A stretch of 64,000 nt of DNA from DASSNR01 sp036278935 (lineage in GTDB: Bacteria; Gemmatimonadota; Gemmatimonadetes; Gemmatimonadales; Gemmatimonadaceae): positions 1 to 64,000 of the forward strand of contig DASUKA010000158.1 in the NCBI GenBank assembly GCA_036278935.1, read 5' to 3'. The notes under the pieces are model-generated. The model saw only the letters and a list, made by a program, of their open reading frames with translations. It searched no databases and was not told the origin of the DNA. A program made the position numbers and the translations under genes. Positions 33,494-41,411 of the stretch are shown here, piece after piece; position 1 is the stretch's first letter, and every line of letters starts with the position of its first letter.

Positions 33494-34983
33494 TCACCCT
33501 CCTCGCCCTGCGCAACCTGGCGCATCGCCCATGGCGCACGGTCTTCCTGCTCTTCGGCTACGGGTTGGGCGTGGGCGTAATGATCGTGCTGCTGGCCATC
33601 GGGCAGGCGCTGCTCACGCAGGCGCGCGACGAGCGGCTGGTGGGAGGCGGCGAGATCACCGTACTCCCCGCGGGGCTGAACGTGGAAGTGATGAAGACGG
33701 GCGGCGTAGGCGGGCTCTTCTTCTCCATCGACAACGCGCGCTTCATCGACCGCCAGCTCCTCACCGCGCCCAGGCTGCATTCGGACGTGACGGCGGTCGC
33801 GCCGCAGATCACGCGCAAGCTGCTCTACCTGCGCACGGGTGGCAGGGAGTACGCGGTGCGCGCGACCGGGGAGATTCCGTCGCGCAGCGAGGCCGTGGGC
33901 GCCGTGCCGCCGCTGGTCGCGGGCCGCTGGCGCGACGACGCCGCTGATGCGGAGTGGACGCACCCCACTCCGGTACAGCTCTACTCGGAGATCGACCACT
34001 TCCATGTGACACCGCCCAACGTGGAGCACCGTGAAAGCTGGGGCGAGTGGCATTACTTCAACGTGCTCTCAGCCGACGGAAAGCGGTGGGCGTTCATCAC
34101 CTACCTGTTGGGCGGCGACATCCCGCATGGAAAGTGGGGCGGCCAGGTGAGCGTCACCCTGCGCGAGCAGGGAGAGCGCACGCGCCGCTTTGTGGCCAGC
34201 GCGCCATCGTCCGCGGTGCGCTTCTCCACCACATCGCCCGATCTCGCCATCGGCCGCTCCCGTGTGACGCTCCTGCCCGGCGGGCGCTATGCGCTCTCAG
34301 CGCGCGCGCGTGAAGAGGGCGGCGCCCACGCGGTGCTCACCATTCAACTGGTCGTGACGCCGGTGCCGCGCGAGTACTTCCCCGGCGCCACGCTGGCGAG
34401 CGGCGCGTTCACATCGGGGTACACCGTGCCTGCGCTCCGCGCGAACGCCACGGGACGCATCTGCGTGGATGATGCGTGCGAGCGCTACGAGGGCGCGCAG
34501 GCGTATCATGACCACAACTGGGGCGTCTGGCATGGCGTCACCTGGGAGTGGGGCGCCGCGCGCGCGGGCGACTTCACCTTCCTCTACGGCCGCGTGCAGC
34601 CGCCGGACAGCAGTGCGAGCGCCACGCCCTTCTTCTTCTATCTGGTGGACTCGCTCGGCTTCCGGGCCCTCTTTCGCCCGCATGCCATCCGGTATACCGA
34701 TGGCCGGGTGATCACGGTGAACGGACACAGCGTGCGCGTGCCCTCACGGGCGGTGATCGCGGATGCCCGCGGCGATGACACGCTCCGCGTGGAGCTCGAC
34801 ATCGAGGACGCCATCGGGACAGACACGCGGGGGTCGCTCGTGGAGCGGGGCGACCTGAGCGCGGCGCGTGCGCTCGCGCATCCGTACTTCATTCAGATGA
34901 AGGGCGTCGCGCGGCTGAGCGGGCGAATCGGGGGCGAGCCTGTAAGTGGTGTGGGGCGGGGGTTCTTCGAGACGTACCGGTAA
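33490..34983 (+). CDS. Fusion: FtsX-type permease N-terminus plus CrtC/AttH-like lipocalin domain
   Basis: A 497-residue protein joining two things I have not seen together. Residues 1-160 resemble the start of a MacB/FtsX permease: LLALRNLAHRPWRTVFLLFG, one membrane segment (about 15-40) and the first part of the periplasmic domain. From about residue 170 it looks like a CrtC/AttH/tocopherol-cyclase-like double lipocalin, with SWGEWHYFNVLSADGKRWAF and the hallmark AYHDHNWGVWHG near residue 338. The three C-terminal permease segments are absent. The domain would be periplasmic and membrane-tethered, next to an exporter, which suggests binding or modifying the hydrophobic substrate that is extracted. 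Role inferred. Confidence 0.7.
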   Translation: MITLLALRNLAHRPWRTVFLLFGYGLGVGVMIVLLAIGQALLTQARDERLVGGGEITVLPAGLNVEVMKTGGVGGLFFSIDNARFIDRQLLTAPRLHSDVTAVAPQITRKLLYLRTGGREYAVRATGEIPSRSEAVGAVPPLVAGRWRDDAADAEWTHPTPVQLYSEIDHFHVTPPNVEHRESWGEWHYFNVLSADGKRWAFITYLLGGDIPHGKWGGQVSVTLREQGERTRRFVASAPSSAVRFSTTSPDLAIGRSRVTLLPGGRYALSARAREEGGAHAVLTIQLVVTPVPREYFPGATLASGAFTSGYTVPALRANATGRICVDDACERYEGAQAYHDHNWGVWHGVTWEWGAARAGDFTFLYGRVQPPDSSASATPFFFYLVDSLGFRALFRPHAIRYTDGRVITVNGHSVRVPSRAVIADARGDDTLRVELDIEDAIGTDTRGSLVERGDLSAARALAHPYFIQMKGVARLSGRIGGEPVSGVGRGFFETYR

Positions 34984-35010
34984 CGGGGCGGGCACGGGAG
35001 CACCCTCCGC

Positions 35011-35040
35011 TTGACGGCCGGACATATATCAGTGATATAT
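35011..35040 (+). promoter_or_regulatory. Promoter with palindromic PadR operator
   Basis: TTGACG (35011-35016) and a -10-like GATATA (35034-35039) are 17 bp apart. The -10 region is the right arm of a perfect inverted repeat ATATATC (35024-35030), AGT, GATATAT (35034-35040). A further half-site GTATATATC follows at 35054-35062. PadR regulators bind ATAT-rich dyads of this kind, and the padR gene starts at 35078, so autorepression is likely. Confidence 0.75.
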
Positions 35041-35077
35041 ATGGAGCGACAACGTATATATCTCCCGGATCTGTCCC

Positions 35078-35410
35078 ATGCTCACGACCGAACTCAAGAA
35101 GGGCAGCGCCGAGTTCCTCATCCTCTCGCTGCTCGAACACGAGCCACGGCACGGCTACGACCTCTGCCAGCTCATCGAGTCCCGCTCCGCCGGCGTGCTG
35201 CACTTCCACGTGGCTTCCCTCTATCCCATGCTCTATCGCATGGAGCGGCGTGGCTGGATCGCCGGCCGATGGGTGGAGAAGGCCGGCCAGCGCCGCCGCC
35301 GCTACTATCGGATCACCCGCGACGGCCGGAAAGCGCTCGAGGCGCAACGGCACAGCTGGAAGGAGTTCGTGCGCGCCATCGGGCAGATCGCGGGGGTGGA
35401 GTATGCGTGA
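35078..35410 (+). CDS. PadR-family transcriptional regulator
   Basis: A 110-residue PadR subfamily-2-like winged-helix regulator: LKKGSAEFLILSLLEHEPRHGYDLCQLIE is followed by the wing region RRRRYYRITRDGRKALEAQR. It should bind the ATATATC/GATATAT dyad just upstream and control itself and the coupled ADOP permease. Its stop lies 8 bp inside the permease gene. PadR-ADOP pairs are typical of Acidobacteriota and Gemmatimonadota. Confidence 0.92.
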   Translation: MLTTELKKGSAEFLILSLLEHEPRHGYDLCQLIESRSAGVLHFHVASLYPMLYRMERRGWIAGRWVEKAGQRRRRYYRITRDGRKALEAQRHSWKEFVRAIGQIAGVEYA

Positions 35411-38147
35411 CTGGCGCCGCGATACGCGCGCGCACCTCGCCGCCGCGCGCCTTGAGCCCGTACGCGAAGAGGAGATCGTGGAGGAGCTGGCCCAGCATCT
35501 CGCCGACCGGTACGAGACGCTCCGCGCTCGCGGGCTGAGCGACGAGGACGCCACGCGCGCCGTGCTCGCTGAGTTGCACGACGCGGACGGACTCGCGCAC
35601 GCGCTCATGAGCGTGGAGCCCGTGGCGCACCGTGCCACGGTGGTGGAGGGGGAGGGCACGCGGGGCGCGGGACACGTGCTCGGCGACCTCTGGCGCGACG
35701 TGCGTTATTCGGTGCGCACGCTGCGCAGGAGCCCCGGCTTCACCGCAACCGCGGTGCTCTGTCTGGCGCTCGGCATCGGGGCCACGAGCACGGTGTTCGG
35801 GATTGTCGACGCGCTCTTCTTCCGGCCGCCGCCGGACATCGGGAACCCGGGCGAGATCGTGCGGCCATACGTGAGCGTGAAGAGTGCGCACGTCTTGATG
35901 ACGGGATCCAGCCACACCTCGTATCCTGCCTACGTCGACTGGCGCGATCAGCTCCGGTCGATGCGGGGGCTCGCCGCCTACGCCGATGTCTCGCTCAGCG
36001 TCGGCCTCGGAGCTGAGGCCCGGCATGCCGATGGGTTGCTCGTATCCGGTAACTACTTCCCCGTGCTCCAGGTGCGACCAGCGCTCGGCCGCTTTTTCAC
36101 ACCAGAGGAGAACGCGGGACGCGGCTCGCCACCAGTGGCGGTCGTGAGTTACGCGTACTGGCGCGGCCAGCTCGGCGGCAGCGCGACAGTGATCGGCTCA
36201 CGCCTGACGCTCGACGGACATCCGTTCACGATCGTCGGTGTTGCACCCAGGCGGTTTCATGGGATCGAGGCTGGCGCCCCCGCCATCTGGATTCCGGTCT
36301 CGCAAGCGGCGCGCGTCGGGTTCCCGGCGGACAAGCTGCAACAGCGGCAGACCTTCTGGCTCGGCCTCGTCGGACGGCTCGCGCCAGGGGTGACGCGCCG
36401 CCAGGCGGAGGCAGAGCTGGCTCCGCTCGTCACGCGGACCATGCACGCGGACTGGGGCGCGGACGTCAGTCCGCACGTGCAGCTTGGCCCCATTCTCGCG
36501 GCGCGAGGTCCCTCACCATCCACGCAGGCCACCATCGCGCGGTGGCTCGCGCTGGCGGCTGCGTTCGTGCTTGCCATCGCCTGCGCCAACACCGCCAACC
36601 TGCTGCTGGCCCGCGCGGTCGTGCGCCGAAAGGAGATCGGCCTCCGGCTGTCGCTGGGTGCCAGCCGTTCACGCCTGGTGCGCCAGCTTCTCACCGAATG
36701 CGCGGTGCTGGCACTGTCCGGCACTGTACTCGGACTGGTATTGGCATTCTGGGGCACCGGGCTCGTCCCGGCGGTCGGGCTCCCCTCGCTCTCGTTCTTC
36801 GCGCACGGCCGCGTATTGGTGTTCGCCATCGTTACGGCGCTCGCGTGTGTCGCCGCGTTCGGGCTCGTGCCGGCGCTCGTCGCCACGCGCGCCGAGCTGG
36901 CCAGCACGCTCAAAGAGGGCGCGCGCGAGGGCGCGGACCACCGCTCGCGCCTCCGGAGCGGACTCATGATCGTCCAGGTAGCACTCGCGACCGTGCTGTT
37001 GGTGGGCGCCGGCCTCTTCGTGCACAGCCTGCGCAACGTGCAGACCGTTCAGCCGGGGTTCGATGTGGACCATCTCCTCTTGAGCACAATCGATCTCCGC
37101 AGCGCGGGATTCAGCGACACGGCCGCCGCGGCATTCTATGACCAGGCGCTCGAGCGCGTGACGCGCGTGCCCGGCGTGCGCGGCGCGACGTTCGTGTCCT
37201 CGCCTCCGCTGTCGGGCAGCCTGTCGATTGTGTCGTACTCGGTCCCCGGGGGTGCATCGAACGAGAGCAATGGAGCGCTCGACCTGACCAAGGCGATGGA
37301 GGGGACGCGCGCCATCTCGGTGAGCGTCGGGCCGCGCTACTTCGCCACCGTCGGCACGCCAATCCTCTCCGGCCGCGATTTCAGCGGGCAGGACCGGCCC
37401 GGGAGCGCACCGGTGGTCATCGTCAACCAGGCGTTCGCCCAGCAGGAATGGCCGGGTGCGAGCGCGCTCGGACGATGCATCGACATTGGATGGAAGACGG
37501 ATCTGACGTGTTACCGCGTTGTGGGCGTTGCGGCCAACGCGAAGTACGTGAATCTGGAAGAGCAGCAGCGGAGCGCGTTCTTCCTCGATCTCGCGCAGAA
37601 CCCCGCGGCCAGCCGCTCCCTCCTCATCCGAACGGCCGGGGATCCTGCCGATGTCACCGCGAGCGTGCGGCGCGCGCTTACCGATCTCGAGCCGAATCTC
37701 CCGTACATCCATCTGGAAACGCTCACCGACGTGCTCCGCCCCGAGCTGCAGCCGCGCCGGCTGGGCGCCTCCATGTTCGGGGCGTTCGGGCTGCTCGCAC
37801 TCGTGCTGGCCGCTGTCGGACTCTACGGCGTCATCGCATACAGCGTCGAACGGCGCACGCACGAGCTGGGGGTCCGGATGGCGCTCGGTGCGCGCCCGCG
37901 CGACGTCCTGCGGCTCGTGGTGCGGCAGGGGATGCTGCTCACACTGGCCGGCCTCGTTATCGGTATTGCCGGGGCACTCGGCGCCGCGCGGCTCGTTGCG
38001 CATCTACTGTTCGGCGTGGGCGCGGTGGATCCACTGACCTTCGCCGGCGTCGCGATACTCTTCGCCGCCGTGGCGGCGCTCGCGAGCGTCATCCCCGCGT
38101 ACCGGGCGACGCGCGTGGATCCCACCATCGCGCTCCGAACGGAGTAG
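35403..38147 (+). CDS. ADOP family MacB-like permease
   Basis: A 914-residue permease of the acidobacterial duplicated orphan permease family, two FtsX-like units in one chain. Residues 1-80 are a cytoplasmic helical domain (EEEIVEELAQHLADRYETL) typical of ADOP. The first unit starts at VRYSVRTLRRSPGFTATAVL with its membrane segment near residue 115 and periplasmic MacB_PCD domain, then segments around 375-500. The second unit follows from about residue 515 and ends with PAYRATRVDPTIALRTE. No cognate ATPase gene is adjacent, as usual for ADOPs. The start overlaps padR, so expression is under PadR control. Substrate unknown. Confidence 0.92.
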   Translation: MRDWRRDTRAHLAAARLEPVREEEIVEELAQHLADRYETLRARGLSDEDATRAVLAELHDADGLAHALMSVEPVAHRATVVEGEGTRGAGHVLGDLWRDVRYSVRTLRRSPGFTATAVLCLALGIGATSTVFGIVDALFFRPPPDIGNPGEIVRPYVSVKSAHVLMTGSSHTSYPAYVDWRDQLRSMRGLAAYADVSLSVGLGAEARHADGLLVSGNYFPVLQVRPALGRFFTPEENAGRGSPPVAVVSYAYWRGQLGGSATVIGSRLTLDGHPFTIVGVAPRRFHGIEAGAPAIWIPVSQAARVGFPADKLQQRQTFWLGLVGRLAPGVTRRQAEAELAPLVTRTMHADWGADVSPHVQLGPILAARGPSPSTQATIARWLALAAAFVLAIACANTANLLLARAVVRRKEIGLRLSLGASRSRLVRQLLTECAVLALSGTVLGLVLAFWGTGLVPAVGLPSLSFFAHGRVLVFAIVTALACVAAFGLVPALVATRAELASTLKEGAREGADHRSRLRSGLMIVQVALATVLLVGAGLFVHSLRNVQTVQPGFDVDHLLLSTIDLRSAGFSDTAAAAFYDQALERVTRVPGVRGATFVSSPPLSGSLSIVSYSVPGGASNESNGALDLTKAMEGTRAISVSVGPRYFATVGTPILSGRDFSGQDRPGSAPVVIVNQAFAQQEWPGASALGRCIDIGWKTDLTCYRVVGVAANAKYVNLEEQQRSAFFLDLAQNPAASRSLLIRTAGDPADVTASVRRALTDLEPNLPYIHLETLTDVLRPELQPRRLGASMFGAFGLLALVLAAVGLYGVIAYSVERRTHELGVRMALGARPRDVLRLVVRQGMLLTLAGLVIGIAGALGAARLVAHLLFGVGAVDPLTFAGVAILFAAVAALASVIPAYRATRVDPTIALRTE

Positions 38148-38232
38148 GCAAGGCGGGGAGGCTCTTTTCACTCTACGGAGCGTCGACAGCCGTGAATACC
38201 GCGGGCGCACGTCGCCATGCGGCGAGCGCGGC

Positions 38233-38871
38233 CTAGGCCTCGCGCTCGCCGCGTCCCGTGGCCATCCGTTGTGCCTCCTCCCGCGTACGAAGGAAGGCCA
38301 GCCGCGCGTACTCGCGCGCCTCGGACCACGCCACCACGCGCCGATCGCCCAACGCCATCCATCCTTGCTCCAGATCCGGCTCAACCTGCTCGAACGGCTG
38401 CCGCGCATAATCAGGATTCAGCGCGGCGAGGTGACCGAGCACGTAGGCGGCGCGTGCGTCTTCATAGCGTTGCGCTTGGGTCGCACCCGCGGTGGTGGCA
38501 AAGTGCGTGCGATACGCCCGCTCATCCGCCTCGCGCACGACGGCAGCCTCGTCGGCCACCTCGCGCCCCATCCACCAGCCGCCGATCGCGCCCGCGATGG
38601 CGCCCACGATGGCGCCGATCGGACCACCCAGCGAACCTACCGCGGCGCCGGCGAGCGTGCCTCCCATGCCGCCAACGCTCTCACCGGCGAGGTCCGCGTT
38701 CAGCCGCTCGCCCACGGCGGGCGAGACGGTCGAATCGCGTTCGGTAATACTGCTCTCATCCGCGTCCGTGACGTCGCTCTCATCCACGGCGCGCCGCGAT
38801 TCCCGCTCGTCGTCGACATCGCGTCGCGCGCGGTCGTCGGGCTCGCGGCTATGCATCCGGATGCTCGGCAT
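38233..38871 (-). CDS. Glycine-zipper protein, downstream copy of a tandem pair
   Basis: A 212-residue protein with an acidic, Arg/Asp-rich N-terminal region (residues 1-70), a glycine zipper (GGPIGAIVGAIAGAIGGWW, about residues 85-110) and a C-terminal helical domain with YEDARAAYVLGHLAALNPDY. The same order and many of the same residues occur in the gene immediately upstream on this strand, so the pair arose by duplication. The ATG at 38871 overlaps the upstream stop by 23 bp. Glycine zippers of this kind insert into or pass through membranes. Function unknown; stress-response proteins with similar layout exist. Confidence 0.7.
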   Translation of the reverse strand: MPSIRMHSREPDDRARRDVDDERESRRAVDESDVTDADESSITERDSTVSPAVGERLNADLAGESVGGMGGTLAGAAVGSLGGPIGAIVGAIAGAIGGWWMGREVADEAAVVREADERAYRTHFATTAGATQAQRYEDARAAYVLGHLAALNPDYARQPFEQVEPDLEQGWMALGDRRVVAWSEAREYARLAFLRTREEAQRMATGRGEREA

Positions 38872-39478
38872 CGCCGGTTGAGCGGCCCGCATCGCCCAGC
38901 GGGGGATGGTCCGGCGCGCCCGAGGTTGCCGGTGTACTGATTTTCCGTTCATAGGCAGTGCGCACGTAGCTGCGTGCGGCCGCCCAGTCGCCCGCGCGTT
39001 GGCGCATCTCCGCCGTCCACGCCTGGCGGAGCTCGGGCTCGATCTCGTCGAACGACTTGCCGCTATACGTCGGGTTGTGCGCCGCCACGTAGCCCAGTTG
39101 GTACGCGGCGCGCACGTCCTCATATGCGCGGTCCACCGGGCGGTTGGGCAGCGATTCGTAGTACTCGCGGTAGTAGCGGTCTTCCTCGTCCGTGAAATTC
39201 CGTGCGGCCCGCGTGACCGATGCGGTGGACCACCATCCGCCCAGCGCACCGGCGATCGCCGCCACCGCGGCGCCGATCGGACCCAGCACCAGCATTCCGG
39301 TCGTCCCGCCCGCCAGGATGCCGCCCAGTGTGCCGGCGGCCGCGTCAGCGGCGCCCCCGGTGGGTTCGATGTGCTCCTCCCCGCGGCGCGCGCGCTCCGA
39401 TGCCTCGCGCGATGCGGTCTCTGCCGGATCGTTGTAGCGGAGCTTGCGCCCCTGCTTCTTCTTCTGTCGCTTGTTCAT
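38849..39478 (-). CDS. Glycine-zipper protein, upstream copy of a tandem pair
   Basis: A 209-residue protein. A strongly basic start (MNKRQKKKQGRKLRY) is followed by a glycine-zipper stretch (GPIGAAVAAIAGALGGWW, about residues 60-78) and a C-terminal domain with YEDVRAAYQLGYVAAHNPTY and FDEIEPELRQAW. The C-terminal domain aligns with that of the coupled downstream gene. AAGGGGGA lies before the ATG at 39478. The basic tail could bind nucleic acid or an anionic membrane surface. I do not recognise a named family beyond the glycine zipper. Confidence 0.7.
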   Translation of the reverse strand: MNKRQKKKQGRKLRYNDPAETASREASERARRGEEHIEPTGGAADAAAGTLGGILAGGTTGMLVLGPIGAAVAAIAGALGGWWSTASVTRAARNFTDEEDRYYREYYESLPNRPVDRAYEDVRAAYQLGYVAAHNPTYSGKSFDEIEPELRQAWTAEMRQRAGDWAAARSYVRTAYERKISTPATSGAPDHPPLGDAGRSTGDAEHPDA

Positions 39479-39579
39479 CGCGTCCCCCTTGCAGGTCGTG
39501 GCGACCCGAACTCGCAACAAGGGAGCAAGTTCGGGACCGGCGGCTTGACATCCCTCGTCACCCGCTTCCGATTCCGCGC

Positions 39580-40389
39580 ATGCCAGCGGCCATCCGTATC
39601 GGCACGCAGGGATGGAACTATGACGCGTGGGTCGGTCCCTTCTATCCCGATGGGACGCGCCCCGCGGACTTCCTGACCATCTACGCGCGCGCCTTCGACA
39701 CGGTGGAGGTGGACTCCACCTTTTATGCCGTTCCGTCGCTGGCGACCGTCCGCGGCTGGGCCGCCCGCGTCCCGGAGCGCTTCACCTTCGCGCTCAAGCT
39801 GCCCCGCGAGATTACGCACGAACGGCGATTGCGTGATTGCGAGGACGTGGCCGAGCTCTTCTTCGACCGCGTCCGCGAGCTCGGGGCCAGGCTCGGTCCC
39901 ATCCTCATTCAACTCGGCCCGGACTTCACGCCGCGCGAGCTCCCCGCGCTCACGCGCTTCCTGCCGCTCATTCCGCGCGACCTGCGCGTGGCGATCGAAT
40001 TCCGCCACCGCGGCTGGATCCATGAAGGGATCGTCGCGCTCCTCGCGGAGCACCGGGTGGCCATCGCCCTCACCGATGCGCGCTGGATCCCGCGCCGCAC
40101 CATGCTCGCTCTGGTCGAACAGCCGACGGCGGATTTTGCCTACCTCCGATGGATGGGCCCCAATCGCGACATCGTCGACTACTCGCGCATCCAGTACGAC
40201 CGTACCCGCGAGCTGGAGACGTGGGCCGAAGCGATCACCACATTAGCGGTGGGCCTTACTCCGCTGTACGGCTACATGAGCAACCACTTCGCTGGTCATG
40301 CTCCCGCTTCCGTACGGCAGCTTCAACTCCTCCTCGGCCAGCAGCCGGTGGAGCCGGAGCAATTGGGGGAGCAGTTGTCGCTGTTCTGA
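39580..40389 (+). CDS. DUF72 (YecE-like) family protein
   Basis: A 269-residue TIM-barrel-like protein of the DUF72 family. The signature IGTQGWNYDAWVGPFYP, then TVEVDSTFYAVPSLATV, FALKLPREITH and FEFRHRGW-type IEFRHRGW are all present in the usual order, as is YGYMSNHFAGHAP at the C-terminus. The biochemical role of DUF72 is not established. ATG at 39580 begins the conserved core. A GA/CT-rich inverted element follows directly after the stop. Confidence 0.88.
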   Translation: MPAAIRIGTQGWNYDAWVGPFYPDGTRPADFLTIYARAFDTVEVDSTFYAVPSLATVRGWAARVPERFTFALKLPREITHERRLRDCEDVAELFFDRVRELGARLGPILIQLGPDFTPRELPALTRFLPLIPRDLRVAIEFRHRGWIHEGIVALLAEHRVAIALTDARWIPRRTMLALVEQPTADFAYLRWMGPNRDIVDYSRIQYDRTRELETWAEAITTLAVGLTPLYGYMSNHFAGHAPASVRQLQLLLGQQPVEPEQLGEQLSLF

Positions 40390-40390
40390 A

Positions 40391-40555
40391 GCGAGAGAGG
40401 AGAAAGGAGAAAGGGAGTGAGTGGGGAACGGCCGGGTGTAAGGGAATCGGGTGTCGGGTAGGTGGGCTGAGAACCCCTCGCCCATAGCCGTTCCCCCTAC
40501 ACCCCACACCCTACTCCCAACACCCTAGCTTCTCGCCTTTCCCTCCGCGTCTTCC
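40391..40555. repeat. GA/CT-rich inverted element, copy 1
   Basis: The left part is purine-rich (GAGAGAGGAGAAAGGAGAAA) and the right part pyrimidine-rich (CTTCTCGCCTTTCCCTCC). In the middle, GGGGAACGGC (from about 40433) pairs with GCCGTTCCCC at about 40488-40497, enclosing a G-rich and then C-rich stretch. It fills the gap between DUF72 and SURF1 genes. It shares the CCCATAG-C-GTTC-CC core with copy 2 at 41261. Confidence 0.6.
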
Positions 40556-40569
40556 GTTATCTTGCACAC

Positions 40570-41334
40570 ATGTTGCGCCGGAACGTCATTGCCTCGGTCG
40601 TGGTGATCGCCATTGCGGCGGTCTTCGCGCGCCTGGGCGTCTGGCAGCTCCATCGGCTTACCGAGCGGCGGGCGCGCAACGCGGAGGTGGCGGCGCGGAC
40701 GCGTATCGCGCCGGTCTCCCTCGCCGAGCTCCCGGCCGATACGGCACGTGACCTGTACCGTCATGTGCGCGTGACAGGTGTCTATGACTACCCGCGCCAG
40801 TTCGCCGTCATCGACCGCACGCTCAATGGGTCACCGGGGGTGGATATCTTCACGCCGCTCCGCATACCGGGCAGCTCGCGCGCCGTGCTGGTGAATCGTG
40901 GCTGGGTCTACTCCCCGGACGCGTCCAGCGTGGACCTCGCGCGGTGGCGCGAGCGCGACACGGTGACCATCAACGGATTCGTCGAGGAGTTTCGACCGAT
41001 CAAGGGGCTGGCGGAGATGCGCGATCCGCAGCAGTGGCGCGAGCTGGATGCGGCGCGTGTCGCCAGAACGATCCCGTATCCCGTTGAGCCCTACTACGTC
41101 GTCGTATTGCCGGACAGTGGGCCGCAGGACCCCGCGTCGATCGCGCGGCTCTCGCCCCCGCCGCTCAACGAGGGTCCTCACAAGAGTTACGCCATCCAGT
41201 GGTTCTCTTTCGCGGCCATCGCGCTCTTCGGGCTGGTTCTGCTGTGGCGCCCGGCGGACGGGAGAGGGGTGGTGGACAGGAGACGGGAGAAAGGAGAGCA
41301 GGAAGGACTGCTGGGGAAGATCTCTCCCCCATAG
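40570..41334 (+). CDS. SURF1 family cytochrome oxidase assembly protein
   Basis: A 254-residue inner-membrane protein. One membrane segment at about residues 5-24 and another at ~213-230 flank a periplasmic domain with LGVWQLHRLTERRARN, GVDIFTPLRIP, VLVNRGWV and a GPHKSYAIQWFSFA segment before the last helix, all SURF1 hallmarks. SURF1 helps insert heme a into cytochrome c oxidase; no oxidase genes are in this window. The normal protein would end shortly after the last helix (LLWRPADG). The final ~24 residues, Lys/Glu/Gly-rich, are encoded by a GA-rich repeat that supplies the stop codon. Confidence 0.85.
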   Translation: MLRRNVIASVVVIAIAAVFARLGVWQLHRLTERRARNAEVAARTRIAPVSLAELPADTARDLYRHVRVTGVYDYPRQFAVIDRTLNGSPGVDIFTPLRIPGSSRAVLVNRGWVYSPDASSVDLARWRERDTVTINGFVEEFRPIKGLAEMRDPQQWRELDAARVARTIPYPVEPYYVVVLPDSGPQDPASIARLSPPPLNEGPHKSYAIQWFSFAAIALFGLVLLWRPADGRGVVDRRREKGEQEGLLGKISPP

Positions 41335-41380
41335 GCGGTTCTCCGTGCCTTCTCTCGTCCGTCTTCTCGCTGTTTCCCTG
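41261..41380. repeat. GA/CT-rich inverted element, copy 2, forming the surf1 3' end
   Basis: Purine-rich left arm (GGGAGAAAGGAGAGCAGGA) and pyrimidine-rich right arm (GTCTTCTCGCTGTTTCCCTG) around a core TCTCCCCCATAGGCGGTTCT. The TAG in that core is the stop codon of the SURF1 gene. The core resembles that of copy 1 (CGCCCATAGCCGTTCCCC). The element lies between and partly within the SURF1 gene and the start of the acyl-CoA dehydrogenase gene. Confidence 0.6.
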
Positions 41381-41411
41381 ATGCACCACCGACGCGAGCA
41401 TACACACCCCT

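Noticed and set aside
38233..39249. Longer form of the downstream glycine-zipper gene starting at 39249
   Set aside because: The added N-terminal part is a Arg/Thr-rich shadow of the upstream copy; the start at 38871 overlaps the upstream stop as expected for a coupled pair.
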